A program made the translations under genes and the position numbers. From contig OX438751.1 of NCBI GenBank assembly GCA_949316235.1, positions 7,030,413-7,094,412 of the forward strand: a stretch of 64,000 nucleotides of DNA, in the 5' to 3' direction. How positions within the stretch are numbered: position 1 is the first letter of the stretch; each line of letters begins with the position of its first letter. The DNA is from Oegoconia quadripuncta. Taxonomy: Eukaryota > Arthropoda > Insecta > Lepidoptera > Autostichidae. Positions 12,000 to 22,227 of this stretch are shown one piece after another. Below the pieces are notes generated by a model, which worked only from the letters and a program-made list of their open reading frames with translations, had not been told where the DNA came from and made no database searches.

Positions 12000-13135
12000 G
12001 AAATTGTGAATCACATTGAACAAGACGCGTCGCACAGCAATTGTGGGTACATAAAAGTAAATTCTAATGTGAGAAGTCACACAAATGATATAATAAATAA
12101 CATATTCATAATAATGTTGACTTTAAACGAATTAAAAGGGAAGAGGTCTCAATTCCCCGCGTACCTAAATAGCTATTTTTTATGTAGGTAGGTATATGTT
12201 TCACTGATCAATTCTTGATTCCGTTACCTATTTGCATAAGCCTTTTTTTGGAAAGATTTCATCCAGAACATGATGGAATATCTATGGGGGACTGGAACGT
12301 GCTGAGATTGGATTTAGGTATACTAATATTTGGATTATTAGTTGAATATCAGATTGATAATACACTCTGAGGAACCGCATATACCTACTGAAATTGGTTG
12401 ATCTGCCATGTTTTAGCGGCTCAAGTAATCCTTCGAACCCCGAAATTGTAACAATGATACAGAATTAATATTCAATGATAAATTGTCGGCTGTAAAAGCA
12501 TATCACGTTGCCGATAATATAATAACGATATTGATTGATATTAAGAATAATTTGGTTCTTTTTGTGCAGTATTCGGCTTGTTTGTTTCTTTTTCAGTTAA
12601 GTCATAATATTTTAAATTCAAAATTGGAACTCTGCCTGTTCTCTCTCTCTCTCTCTTTCTTTCAATGTAGCTTTTTGTTTAGTCAGTACGTGATTTGCCT
12701 TTGAAAAGATGAGACGCGTATTTTTCTCTTATTTTTGTTTAAAGAAAACTAAAAACTAACATAAATTCTGTTTATTCAGTATAAAAGTTATTTTAAATAT
12801 TTCATCGAGTTATTTGTTTATGTGATACCTTTAATTATAAGTTGTCACTGACAACGATTTCCAAAGATTTCCGCCGGCTCATCTTTATCTGTCGTTTTCT
12901 ACATACTGTGGCCTACTACTAGACATCCTCTACAGCATCAGCCTAGGAGTAGTGGTTCAAATTAAACCACATCGTTGTACCTGCAAAGACATTCAATACT
13001 ATTAAATCTCTTTGTCCCTGTATAAATATAAGTTATAGAGAATGAACACAATCAGGAACTGAAAATGTACTTTAATAAAGTCCGTAGCAATGTCCTTAGA
13101 CAAAAGAGTATACTGTATACTTAGTGTATTATACT
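12000..13135. other. Intergenic DNA
   Basis: No gene recognised. Contains a (CT)n run at about 12641-12657 and the fragment 'ctctacagcatcagcctagg' near 12928, a motif that also flanks the repeat at 25445-25676. Confidence 0.5.
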
Positions 13136-13140
13136 TATAG

Positions 13141-13380
13141 GTGAGACTTATAGGTGATAATTCGATGACTGCAAAATTGCAGAGCCTTGAACACCGTCGC
13201 AAAAAGTCGCCTGTCTCTCGGTTTTTTACAGGATCCGAACATCATCCGAACAGCCAAGGCATGGAACTCCACTCACACGGTCGCGGGGAAATCACTGATG
13301 CAGGCCGCTTCCAACCGGTTAGCCTGGAATTCTATAGGTGAGGTCTATGTTAAGCAATGTACGTCCTGTGACTGATATGA
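13141..13380 (+). pseudogene. Reverse transcriptase C-terminal remnant, second copy
   Basis: Encodes MRLIGDNSMTAKLQSLEHRR, the same block as 9790-10100. A frameshift then leads to a second frame with IIRTAKAWNS, a conserved motif of the same RT C-terminus; about 50 codons between the two blocks are deleted. It ends in a (GAT)n-like stretch. Dead fragment of a non-LTR retrotransposon. Confidence 0.75.
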
Positions 13381-13394
13381 TGATGATGAATGCT

Positions 13395-13560
13395 AGAAAC
13401 TATGTCCACGGTTCACTTTTCGAAACACATAGAAATACACACGTAAATCTTTGTTTGGCTTTTAGTGGAAAGTCGCCATTTACTACGCCCACGGGAAAAG
13501 ACGGATTGGTTCTATACTTTTTATATGCCGAAATCATAACATGGGTAATTTTCGGGTCTT
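13395..13560 (+). repeat. Interspersed repeat, family E
   Basis: Shares 'tccacggttcacttttcgaa' and 'gaaatacacacg', then 'acgcccacgggaaaagacgg' and 'ggttctatactttttat', with the copies at 16795-17410, 23500-23750, 26410-26640 and 40008-40215. Class unknown to me. Confidence 0.6.
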
Positions 13561-13635
13561 TGACAGTCGCAGAATTGGCACCACCCGTCGAGCGAGACTA
13601 TTGGCAATTGGCCAATTACTCGTACATAGGACATC

Positions 13636-13760
13636 ACTGATAAGATATCCAGTCACCAAATAAGATGGGGTTTACGGGTCAATACGCTTCCACCTTCGGC
13701 CTCATCTTCACTTAAGGTCAGGTGTAATTGAGGTCAAGTACTAATCCGTTGTGCATAAGA
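13636..13760 (+). repeat. SINE family A, 3' fragment
   Basis: Begins at 'gataagatatccagtcacca', runs through 'cttcggcctcatcttcactt', and ends at 'gttgtgcataaga'. The 5' half is missing. Confidence 0.75.
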
Positions 13761-13861
13761 AACGTGATAATAACTTTTTGTCCCATGGATGACGATAATA
13801 ATATGCTCACACCGATCAATTTCTTGAACCATAAATATAATATTATTATTATTGTTATTAA

Positions 13862-13990
13862 GAGCACATAGTGTTCCACTGCTGGGCAAAGGCCTCCCTC
13901 ATCTGTTTCGCACTGTACAACTGTCAAGCTCGTCTCTCCACCGTTTTCGCGGTCTGCCACGTTTGCGTCTGGCGGATGTGTAGGAGTCCG
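13862..13990 (-). pseudogene. Reverse transcriptase extreme C-terminus (EAFAQQW motif)
   Basis: The - strand encodes REAFAQQWNT, the terminal motif of a lepidopteran endonuclease/reverse transcriptase, preceded in other frames by an arginine-rich stretch. Only the last roughly 40 codons remain, with frameshifts. The Harbinger-like element at 14034-14894 lies immediately beyond its 5' side. Confidence 0.65.
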
Positions 13991-14033
13991 AAAAATGTAT
14001 AATAAAATGTTGAAAACCCTATTGAGAACCAGG

Positions 14034-14894
14034 GAGGCGATTCTCGTGCAATAGACATGATCTCGAATTCGAGATATGTCGAAATAAAATGGCGGATGTC
14101 GATTGAAACACAATTTTTGTATTCTCGAATTGTCGAAATGTCTATGCCCAGCGCTCGACTTGCAAAGAGTGGTAAACGTCAGTCGATATTGGATCTCTAA
14201 TCGTCAAATCGTAGGTATCGTAGTGACATTTCTTTCTGCCAGTTTGGTATTGGAAAAGTGTTTGTGTTTTTGTATGATTTATCGTCTAAGTGCCATTTAT
14301 TTAGCTCTTAAATCGACAAATTCGACAATGTTAGGTGACGAAGTAATAGGAGTTGACAATTTTATATCTTCATTTATTGGTGATGTCGTAGAAGAAGCTC
14401 GAATCTTGGCAGAGTTTCCTCGTAGACAACGCCTATGGCGCCAAGACCCATATGAAATGCGTGATAATGCTTTTAAAAAAAAAATCCGATTGTCGAAGGA
14501 CTTGGTTGACAATTTAATTGACACTTGCTTGAGTTACGTTTTACGCGGATTTGTTTAACAAACCAGTCATTCTGTGGAATCTTTTCCGTTAGATTTCAAT
14601 AATAAAGCAATACCTTGTAGTTTATTTATACTCTGAAATGAAGTCGGTAAAGTCTTATATTTCAGAACCTATTATAAGGCTGGATTCGTTGATCTCGATT
14701 ACGACTAAACACAATCGATAAAACGGAACGTAACTTAGATCGACATCCCAATAGTTCGTGACATTTTATTTCTAGCGACCGCGAGAATACGTTTCTTTCG
14801 TATCATAGACATTTTTGTGACATTTTTAATCGACATTCCACGATTAGACATTATCTCGAATTAGAGATATCTCGCATGAACTGAGAATCGGCTT
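14034..14894 (+). mobile_element. PIF/Harbinger-like DNA transposon, decayed
   Basis: Ends carry imperfect terminal inverted repeats: GAGGCGATTCTC at the left, and AAGCCGATTCTC on the opposite strand at the right (10 of 12 match). Both ends continue into TCTCGAATTCGAGAT-like blocks. A direct repeat CCAGG flanks the element (14029-14033 and 14895-14899). The interior holds a nuclease-like reading frame (14328-14558). The 5-base flanking repeat is not the 3-base target duplication usual for Harbinger, so the exact ends or the superfamily may be off. Confidence 0.55.
14328..14558 (+). pseudogene. Harbinger-type nuclease (HARBI1-like), N-terminal remnant
   Basis: The coherent part of the frame starts at the ATG at 14328 and runs 76 codons to TAA. 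Its second half has the pattern RRQRLWRQDPYEMRD, then FKKKIRLSKDLVDNLID, matching the N-terminal region of HARBI1-like transposases (an 'R.R.NP...D.EF..R.RLSKE.V..L' pattern). The catalytic DDE core that should follow is missing: after the stop the sequence is AT-rich and leads into the right terminal repeat. Upstream codons to 14103 are open but show no family resemblance. Family call is from memory of motif patterns. Confidence 0.6.
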
Positions 14895-14959
14895 CCAGGT
14901 CTTCACGGACGCTATAATAAATATTTTTCCTTGTTTTCTCGAATTACAAAACCTACTAA

Positions 14960-15250
14960 AAAGAGTAACCCTTAAGTTTCTTGCTAGTTCTTCTCTGGGG
15001 AGTCAGCTTTGTAAATGAACAGTAATTTTAATATTAACTTAAAAATTTTACATTTTAGTACTATATTAATACCGCACAACCTACCTATTTCAAATGTACT
15101 ATCCTTATACCCCAAAGGTTGCGTGGAAGAGATCGCTTTTAGTGATAAGGTCGCCGCCAAATTATATATTCTATTCTTACCACTTTTCTGAAGCTGTATT
15201 TTCTTTTCTGTTGTCCAATAAACTGTATTTGTATTGTATTGTAATACATT
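14960..15250 (+). repeat. Non-LTR retrotransposon 3' end
   Basis: 'gtttcttgctagttcttctc' encodes the leucine-rich block seen before the 3' UTR of a common element (compare 20235-20290). Then comes 'tggaagagatcgcttttag' with 'gataaggtcgcc', a widespread lepidopteran LINE 3' UTR block, and 'gtccaataaactgtatttgt' with ATTGT repeats. The reverse copy of the middle block is the insertion at 53262-53508. Confidence 0.65.
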
Positions 15251-15344
15251 TTAAAGTGATATTTTTATCCTATGAAATAAAATTTTGACTATTGACACAG
15301 ACTATTCAGACCTGAGACAATTTAGAAAAGTTTTCTAGTTGATC

Positions 15345-15410
15345 CGACTAGAAATCGAACCCGAGACCTTTGTGTGGTAGCTAAGCTACCTATACGCCAC
15401 GGTAGTCGTC
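15345..15410 (-). repeat. tRNA-like SINE head or decayed tRNA copy
   Basis: The - strand has an A-box-like 'gtggcgtataggtagc', a B-box 'gggttcgatttc', and 6 bp of possible acceptor pairing (CGACTA/TAGTCG). The middle does not fold into a normal anticodon arm, so it is not a usable tRNA. Confidence 0.4.
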
Positions 15411-15671
15411 CTCTTCCTCTTGTTACATAAAAAATCTCCCGTGCACTCTCTCACAGAGTCATCGACATACCGGATTTGTCTCGCTCGCCTGTCACAGCGC
15501 TGCCACCCCGGGATCCCCCGAGTTATTTGTTCAAATATTTTATTTATTCACTAATATTAACATTTTAATTAGTTGGACCCTACAGGCTTTGAGATTAGAG
15601 GACGGCGCATAGGATATTATTTCTTTTGATGTTTCTGAGTTTATGACATTTGTACCGTTTCGGTGGTAAAA

Positions 15672-15882
15672 TAAAAAATAATAATAAATGAATATTTCGG
15701 ACACTTCACACCAATAATCGTGTCCCAAAATAAGCAAAGTCTTGTACTATAGATACTAGATAACGGATAAACATACTTAAATATTTATATAAACATCCAT
15801 GACTCGGAAATAAATGTTCGTATTCATCACACAAACATTTACCCCTCGCGGGATTCGAACCCGCAACCGTTGGTTTCGAACT
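15672..15882 (-). repeat. tRNA-headed SINE, family B
   Basis: On the - strand: B box GGTTCGAATCC, then 'gatgaatacgaacatttatt', 'catggatgtttatataaata', 'ttatctagtatctatagtac', and the end 'gtgtccgaaatattcattta'. The A-box part of the head is lost at the right end. Confidence 0.85.
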
Positions 15883-15889
15883 TAACATA

Positions 15890-16790
15890 AAATATTATCG
15901 GCAATATCGCTGATTCCTAAGATATAACCTTGACGACACCAGCGAAATGTGAAGCAAGAACAACGGACAACGTCATGTCGCACGTAGAAAAGTGTTCACG
16001 TTCTTGATCGACGTCATTCATGGGAAAAGATGAAACTATTCTGTCCGGACAGCGGCTTTTAAGAAAATCTAAATTTAATAAAAAAAGGTCTTACCTCAAT
16101 TCCAAAAAGTCCGTACAGCCCGAAAGCGGACCGGACGCCGACATGTAAACACTCGCATCGGCGCGCGCGCAATAAAAACGCTGTAAAATTTTGATGTTTC
16201 TATTCAACATCTCCTGTCTGGCTTACACACGCAAACATTGATATCACCGTCTTGCTCCCTCGCCTGAGAATGGCTCAGATTATTATCAATGCACTTTACA
16301 CAAAGCAGAAGTTCCGAACTCTGTCTGACATTAATGTGATTTTGAAAGTAAATTGTGTAGGTTTAGTGCCCGATAAGTGGCAGGTGAATGAGGTGTCAAG
16401 TGATAAAATTAATAAATGGGCTAGATCTCATCGCGGCTAGACGGCAGCTGTAAAATTGTTTTATCTAAACCAAAACAAAATACTAGTCAAAGTTACAATT
16501 TTATTCGCTTCTCAAAAAACTTAGACAGCCGTCCATCTACGCTTCCATGAAATAATCCAGCCAAGAAACCCAAGCACTTGTTTATGATTCTGCCAACGTG
16601 GAAATCAACAGATGTGTCAACATTCGACACGTCTACGTCTGTTCAACTCCGTCCAAACAAATAAGAAATTTTAAAAATCATCCCACGCAACAAATCAAAT
16701 AAGTATTTTAACATCTCATATAAAAATTACAAAATCATTTATGGCGATATTATGAGGCATAAGCTAGATGGACATTTTTATATTATTGTA
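15890..16790. other. Intergenic DNA with a GC-rich island
   Basis: No gene supported. About 16110-16180 is locally CpG-rich ('gaaagcggaccggacgccga', 'catcggcgcgcgcgc') and not repeated elsewhere in the window. The 62-codon frame at 16252-16440 ('LNVILKVNCVG...DKINKWARSH' type text) has no family I recognise. Confidence 0.4.
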
Positions 16791-16794
16791 CATA

Positions 16795-17410
16795 CATAAC
16801 GTCACGACCTTTATCCCAAATGGGGTGGTTAGTGATATCCCAAACAATAGTGTTCAACATCCACGGTTCAAACGGTTCCAATTTCCAAGCCTTTAGGAAA
16901 TTTTGCCACTATTACTATTGGCATTATTATTCACGGTAGCCTTTTGCTTCCTAAACATTAACACTGACTGCGTTGTGGCGCTGTCCGTGGTGTATCAAAA
17001 CAGGGTGTCAAGCATAACTTGATCCCCTTCCCCATAGGTTAAGCCTTAGTGCTGATTTTGAATTCATTTAGCTACACTTCCATTTGCCGAGGGGGGGGTG
17101 GGAAACTTCTTTCCTACTTCACACCTTTAACTCTTCTTATTAGTCTGGGGCTCAAGGTAGCAATAGAGACACGTAGGGCACCGTCTACCTTCAGTAGGCG
17201 CCGTGCAGAGTACCAGTGTTGATCCTGGCTTACAGGAGTTGCAATGGGAGGAGTGTGGAGGCGGGTTATCCACGGTTCACCTATGAAATTACAGAAATGC
17301 ACACGTGACCAGGGGTGATCCCATAACGCGATTTCCCTCCTACGCCGCCATACTAGATTTACCCTCATCGCAAATCTGGAGAAGGGTTAGCGATCGCAGG
17401 TTTTGATAAC
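16795..17410 (+). repeat. Interspersed repeat, family E, long copy
   Basis: Begins 'cgacctttatcccaaatggg' and 'gtggttagtgatatcccaaa', and continues through 'ttatccacggttcacctatg', 'cagaaatgcacacgtgacca' and 'gcgatcgcaggttttgat'. It contains an insertion-like middle part (about 16880-17260) not shared with the shorter copies. Class unknown. Confidence 0.6.
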
Positions 17411-17474
17411 TAGAAAGCATATGACATGAAGAAACAAAAATTAGAGTAGGCATAACATAATTTTTCTTAGATTA

Positions 17475-17760
17475 ACGACCTGTTTGGTGTAATGGTTAGC
17501 AACTCTGACCACTATACCAAAAGGTTGCGGGTTCGAATCCCGCTAGGGGCATATGTTTGTGTGATGAATACGGACATGTGTACCCGAGTTATGGATGTTT
17601 TCATTTATAATAAGTATTTATTTACAAAAAAAAATGTATTTATGTATTATATCAACCATCTGGTATCCACAACACAAGCATATAGTTGCTTACTGTGGAA
17701 CTAGATGGCGCTGTGTGTATGTCTAAGGATATTTATTTTTTATTTTATTTTTTTTTATTT
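17475..17760 (+). repeat. tRNA-headed SINE, family C, best copy
   Basis: The head 'tttggtgtaatggttagc' contains the A box, and 'gcgggttcgaatcccgc' contains the B box and T-stem. The body has 'catatgtttgtgtgatgaat', 'gtacccgagttatggatgtt', 'atcaaccatctggtatccac' and 'gtggaactagatggcgctgt', and the tail is (TATTT)n. The second good copy is 40619-40895. Confidence 0.88.
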
Positions 17761-17890
17761 ACGGAGTTGAGCGATTATATGACAAATACGAACATTCCCG
17801 AGTCATGGATGTTTATTATATGTATTTATATTGATATACATATGTTTATCCGTTGTCTAGTAGCCATAGTAAAGTTAGGTTAGGTTAGTT

Positions 17891-18256
17891 AGTAGCCCAC
17901 CTTCTCCCCCCTACCTAGCGAGGCTGGGTGGTGACTCCCCCGAGTCACCACACGCAAGCCTCGCGAGAAGGAGCGCGTGGTGTTCCCACGCGCCTTCTTG
18001 AGGTGGCTGGACCAGGAGATTCCTCCTGCTCCAGCCTATAGGAGGGCCCGCGGCCGCCGTTGCCCTGGCGGCGGGCGTCGCGCTGGCGTGGCTGCGGACG
18101 ATTACCGAGGGGTACCCGTGGCCACGCCGTTTCGGTGCGCGCGGAGGAACACCGGGGGGTTTTTAGTGGGTAGGACCGCTCCCGTCTGGAACGGTGAGTC
18201 CCACATATCCTCGCCGCTGTAAATGTGTTTTCCCACCGTAAAAAAAAAAAAAAAAA
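17891..18256 (+). mobile_element. R1-like non-LTR retrotransposon 3' end, copy 1
   Basis: GC-rich 3' part with 'gggtttttagtgggtaggac' and 'ggtgagtcccacatatcctc' ending in a 17-base poly(A). This GGTTTTAGTGGG...GAGTCCCACA pattern is what I recall from 3' ends of R1-clade elements in insects. It is heavily 5'-truncated. The open frame inside has no conserved domain that I recognise. A diverged reverse copy of the last part is at 28130-28215. Confidence 0.55.
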
Positions 18257-18348
18257 GTATAGTTGGATGTTTATTATATGTATTTATATTGATATACATA
18301 TGTTTATCCGTTGTCTAGTAGCCATAGTAAAGTTAGGTTAGGTTAGTT

Positions 18349-18714
18349 AGTAGCCCACCTTCTCCCCCCTACCTAGCGAGGCTGGGTGGTGACTCCCCCG
18401 AGTCACCACACGCAAGCCTCGCGAGAAGGAGCGCGTGGTGTTCCCACGCGCCTTCTTGAGGTGGCTGGACCAGGAGATTCCTCCTGCTCCAGCCTATAGG
18501 AGGGCCCGCGGCCGCCGTTGCCCTGGCGGCGGGCGTCGCGCTGGCGTGGCTGCGGACGATTACCGAGGGGTACCCGTGGCCACGCCGTTTCGGTGCGCGC
18601 GGAGGAACACCGGGGGGTTTTTAGTGGGTAGGACCGCTCCCGTCTGGAACGGTGAGTCCCACATATCCTCGCCGCTGTAAATGTGTTTTCCCACCGTAAA
18701 AAAAAAAAAAAAAA
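18349..18714 (+). mobile_element. R1-like non-LTR retrotransposon 3' end, copy 2
   Basis: Identical, as far as I can read, to 17891-18256 including the poly(A) length, as expected from tandem duplication of the whole unit and not from two separate insertions. Confidence 0.55.
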
Positions 18715-18829
18715 GTATAGTTGGATGTTTATTATATGTATTTATATTGATATACATATGTTTATCCGTTGTCTAGTAGCCATAGTATAGTTAAGTTAGG
18801 TTAGGTTAGTTAGTAAACAGTGTCCGATA

Positions 18830-20337
18830 TATTTATATCATTTGAGGGCTTTGTAATAAAAACAGAGATTTGGAATTTGCTAAATAACTGTAATATTAAG
18901 TACTATTTATATCGGAGAGGTGCACTACCGACTGATCTGTACATGAAAGCTTACATGTAGAGAACCGGGCGACCTACCAAAAAGTGGACCTTTGAGATAT
19001 GCATTGATTCCATGATCCAACAAAGAGACTGTGGTTCTGGTAAAGTTATTATGAAGCTATACATAAATTTATATTTCGTTATATCCGACACATTTTACCC
19101 ATTTTACAACATCAACAATCAGGTATTATACATACTAGAGAGATATATACTAGTGATGTTAAGATGTAAGAGAGTAAGTGTAAGAGATATAAGACCGCCT
19201 TTGTACACGTCATCATCTATGTTAAATGTTCTTTGTATTTTATTTTTATTTGCAATAAAGTATTTAATAATAATAATAATGTTTAATTATGTAAAAAAGA
19301 GGAACACGGTGCTTGTCGTCTATTGCCGGTGTCGCAAAGTGCAGCCGGGTCGTAAAGTCTCCAACTTAGATGAGTGATTAGTGAGTTGTAGATACAACCC
19401 TGGTTTTCAGTGAAACCTCCAAATGACGCATGGGCCCAGGATAACCGATATGCTTGATTGAAAGACAGAGCTGCTACAGCCAAATCTCTCTATCTACGCA
19501 TACGAAGTCACAAAAATAATGCTCACTCATCCCTTAGTCGCCTCTTACGGTACTCACGGGAAGAGAGTACCACCAACTTCGTAATCTCTTGAGTTATCTT
19601 CATGATACTTACCTACCGGCATAGCTACAATATTTGGCAACTGTAATTGGTGCACCAAATTAATATTCAAAATATCATCAGGAAAAACCCCAAAACAAGT
19701 GTTTAAATTCTAAAAGAAAATAAAAAATATTCACAAAAAAACTTGTACGTTGGCAAATATTTCTTTTTATAGTTTTTTTTCAACTAATTTTAGTACCGAA
19801 ATCGTGCAGGATGAAGCTGTTTCGCCGGCTAGTGCTAAATAAATTAATTTTGGCGTAAAACACATCGGCGGAGCCTGTAATCGGGCAGGCCGGCGGTTCC
19901 CCGCCTCCACCGACCTTGCTCCTGCCTGACCGGCGGGCAACATAAAGACATGAATATTTGGATGTGGTATTTGGTATTATATGTATTTAACAATCTTCTA
20001 ATTTTAACGACATATACGTAACGGTTTTTCAAGGCATTTCAAGACTTGACTGCATTGCATTAATTGCATATCTATTAATGTATTCTTGTCTAATACCATC
20101 TTGTGGATGCATAAGTACCTATACCTGTATTGGACAATAAATGTTATTTGTATTTATAAAAAGTGCAATGCATCAAAGTTCTCTTCAAAACTATCAGGTC
20201 GAATTGCAAACAGTAACTCCAAAAACCATTTTTTAAAAGAGCAACTCGTGACTTTCTTGCTCATTCTTCTTTGGGGACTTAGTCTTGTATAAAAAGGAAT
20301 TTGTAAGTCGTTTACGATTTCAGATGTTCTTTTTAAC
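18830..20337. other. Intergenic repeat mosaic
   Basis: Holds pieces of interspersed repeats: 'gtacacgtcatcatctatgt' and 'caataaagtatttaataa' (LINE end, about 19200-19280); a family-E-related stretch at about 19380-19580 ('gtcgcctcttacggtactca'); a GC-rich block at 19860-19945; and a LINE 3' end at 20090-20290 with 'ggacaataaatgttatttgt' and 'ctttcttgctcattcttctt'. No gene seen. Confidence 0.5.
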
Positions 20338-20540
20338 CGACCTCCAAAAAGGAGGCGGTTATCAATTCGACTGTTATAAAGCCGCGATCAAAAACGACGG
20401 GTGTCATGTGTTGTGTGTGTGTATGCAGTTTTTGTTCCGATTTGAGTGCAATTTTCTTATATTGAAGACTACGCGAGAGGACAGGCTTGTTTGTTTCTTT
20501 GTAAACACTTTATTGTACAAAAAGCCTATAGGTAATAGCC
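20338..20540 (+). repeat. Common insect interspersed repeat ('ccgacctccaaaaaggagg')
   Basis: 'cgacctccaaaaaggaggcg' and 'gttatcaattcgactgttat' followed by 'acgacgggtgtcatgtgttg'. Related pieces lie near 2300, 22655, 50805, 58545 and 58740. The mariner-type element at 20546 lies just to its right. Confidence 0.5.
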
Positions 20541-20545
20541 ATATA

Positions 20546-21402
20546 CAGGGCGTCCCAAAGTTATGGGACATGAAGGGGAAGTACCTTAAATATTGTAGAT
20601 AGTGAATTTTGCTCAAAGAAGACTTTATGTTATTTTTAAAAGTTAGTAATTCTGCATTCATAGATTTTCTAAAAATTACTTGCTTCGGCTGGGAATCGAA
20701 CCGACTTAAATGTGAAAAAAAAAACACCCTACTTTTATGATGCCAATCGAAAGAATAGCTAAAAAATAATAACTCTGCCTAAGTAACATAGTATTTTAAA
20801 AGAAAGGAACAACATAAAATGATTGAGTCAAATTTCAAGAAAGTTATTTATTGCCGACGACGTTCGAAAAGTAGCGATATTATCATTCCAAAGATAGCAT
20901 TGATTATTCGTAAATAAGTTGCAAACAGAATTGTGCCATATCACATCGAGTGTTCACCATAAAATGATTAGAAAATCAACAGGCAGCGGGCTCATTAAAA
21001 GATTGGCGATTTGCGTAAGACAAGAGGGATCACATTTTGAGCATTTAATTAATTAATTTACAAAAAAATACCTACTTAATTGACTACGGCAGTTTCATGT
21101 ATGTTTTTTATTTGATTAAAATGATTAATTTCACGTTGTTCCTTTCTTTTAAAATACTATGTTACTTAGGCAGAGTTATTATTTTTTAGCTATTCTTTCG
21201 ATTGGCATCATAAAAGTAGGGTGTTTTTTTTTTCACATTTGAGTCGGTTCGATTCCCAGCCGAAGCAAATAATTTTTAGAAAATCTATGAATGCAGAATT
21301 ACTAACTTTTAAAAATAACATAAAGTCTTCTTTGAGCAAAATTCACTATCTACGATATTTAAGGTACTTCCCCTTCATGTCCCATAACTTTGGGACGCCC
21401 TG
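20546..21402 (+). mobile_element. Mariner/Tc1-type element with 268-bp terminal inverted repeats, copy 1
   Basis: An 857-bp element starting CAGGGCGTCCCAAAGTTATG and ending in the reverse complement, flanked by TA on both sides (20544-20545, 21403-21404), the Tc1/mariner target duplication. The inverted repeats are 268 bp each (20546-20813 and 21135-21402) with only a few mismatches. The 321-bp core keeps a start-like piece (ATG at about 20819, 32 codons to stop) and, at about 20999-21056, a frame ending QEGSHFEHLIN-stop, which resembles the C-terminus of mariner-like transposases. The catalytic core is absent, so it is non-autonomous. The second copy is 49368-50192, in opposite orientation. 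Confidence 0.88.
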
Positions 21403-21419
21403 TATATACAGGTTATAGC

Positions 21420-22225
21420 CATGTTTAAAAGAAAATCAGTTGCGCCGTTTCGAATATATTTTTTTTTAAACACACATGTGTGGTGGATTTGGATGATATA
21501 ATAGTCTTTCGAAGTTTTCTAAGCTTTCAATTTATTTTATGTATGTTTCGCGATATTTGCGTGACCTGAAGTAGATTTTTTTCACAATTTTTGACGGGTG
21601 AATTATTATTAAAGTATTATTCAATTAATTATTAAAACAAAATTTAATGATACGTATATAGGTACTACATTGTTACCTTTATGTAGTCATCGGCAAATAG
21701 ATAGTCATAATTATTATAAGTTATGAGAACTGGATTGTACCTACTGTAACCAACTAGAGGAAGTTTCGAAGAAATACCGCATCCGTTAACCTCACGAACA
21801 TCCGCGTCACATGCAGTAATGACCCCCAGATCCTTATCTGATTACCAATTTCATCGGAATGCGAGCGGTCCGCAAAAATCGATACAATTCCCGACTTAAT
21901 GGACGGCTATTAGCCATCATACACTCTTGGGCAGCTAAAATTGCGTCAATAAAAATATGACTGAGATTAATATGGAAGAAGAATAAAAATTCTTTATTGT
22001 ATACAACATAAAAGTATGCAGAGAAACAATTTGTAAAAAGGTGCTTTTAACGTTTAGTACAATCTCTTGCAGACAATCATAGCAAAAGACTTGGAAACAT
22101 ACACTAACGCTGCGTATAGAAGGAAGCAAACTTTGGCACAGGTACGTACATAGAAGTTTACAACTGAGATTAAAAATAAATTGTTCTTCTTCTAGGTGAT
22201 TAGTAAAAAGATTTATTGGTTAGGT
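21420..22225. other. Intergenic DNA
   Basis: No gene recognised. AT-rich, with a slightly more complex part at 21730-21930; nothing assignable. Confidence 0.45.
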
Positions 22226-22227
22226 AC

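Larger units (their letters stand above)
17778..18830 (+). repeat. Tandem duplication, 458-bp unit, two full copies plus a partial third
   Basis: Units start with TGGATGTTTATTATATG at 17806, 18264 and 18722, exactly 458 bases apart. Each full unit holds a family B SINE fragment, a TTAGG-like stretch (gttaggttaggttag) and a GC-rich retrotransposon tail with poly(A). The two full units look identical, including the 81-codon frame at 17977-18222 and 18435-18680. The third unit stops at about 18815 and then continues into the normal SINE end ('gtgtccgatatatttata'). Confidence 0.93.

Noticed and set aside
17475..17560. tRNA genes at SINE heads (for example 17475, 40619, 50390, 53170)
   Set aside because: They have A and B boxes and a T-arm but no proper anticodon arm or acceptor pairing, and each is fused to a SINE body.
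17977..18680. Two identical 81-codon GC-rich frames as host genes
   Set aside because: They lie inside the poly(A)-ended retrotransposon tail of the tandem duplication, have no recognisable domain, and are identical only because the DNA is duplicated.
20404..20727. Frames reading MFFFSHLSRFDSQPK... repeated at four places (20404, 21221, 49298, 50011)
   Set aside because: They are translations of the 268-bp inverted repeats of the mariner-type element, one per arm, not a protein family.
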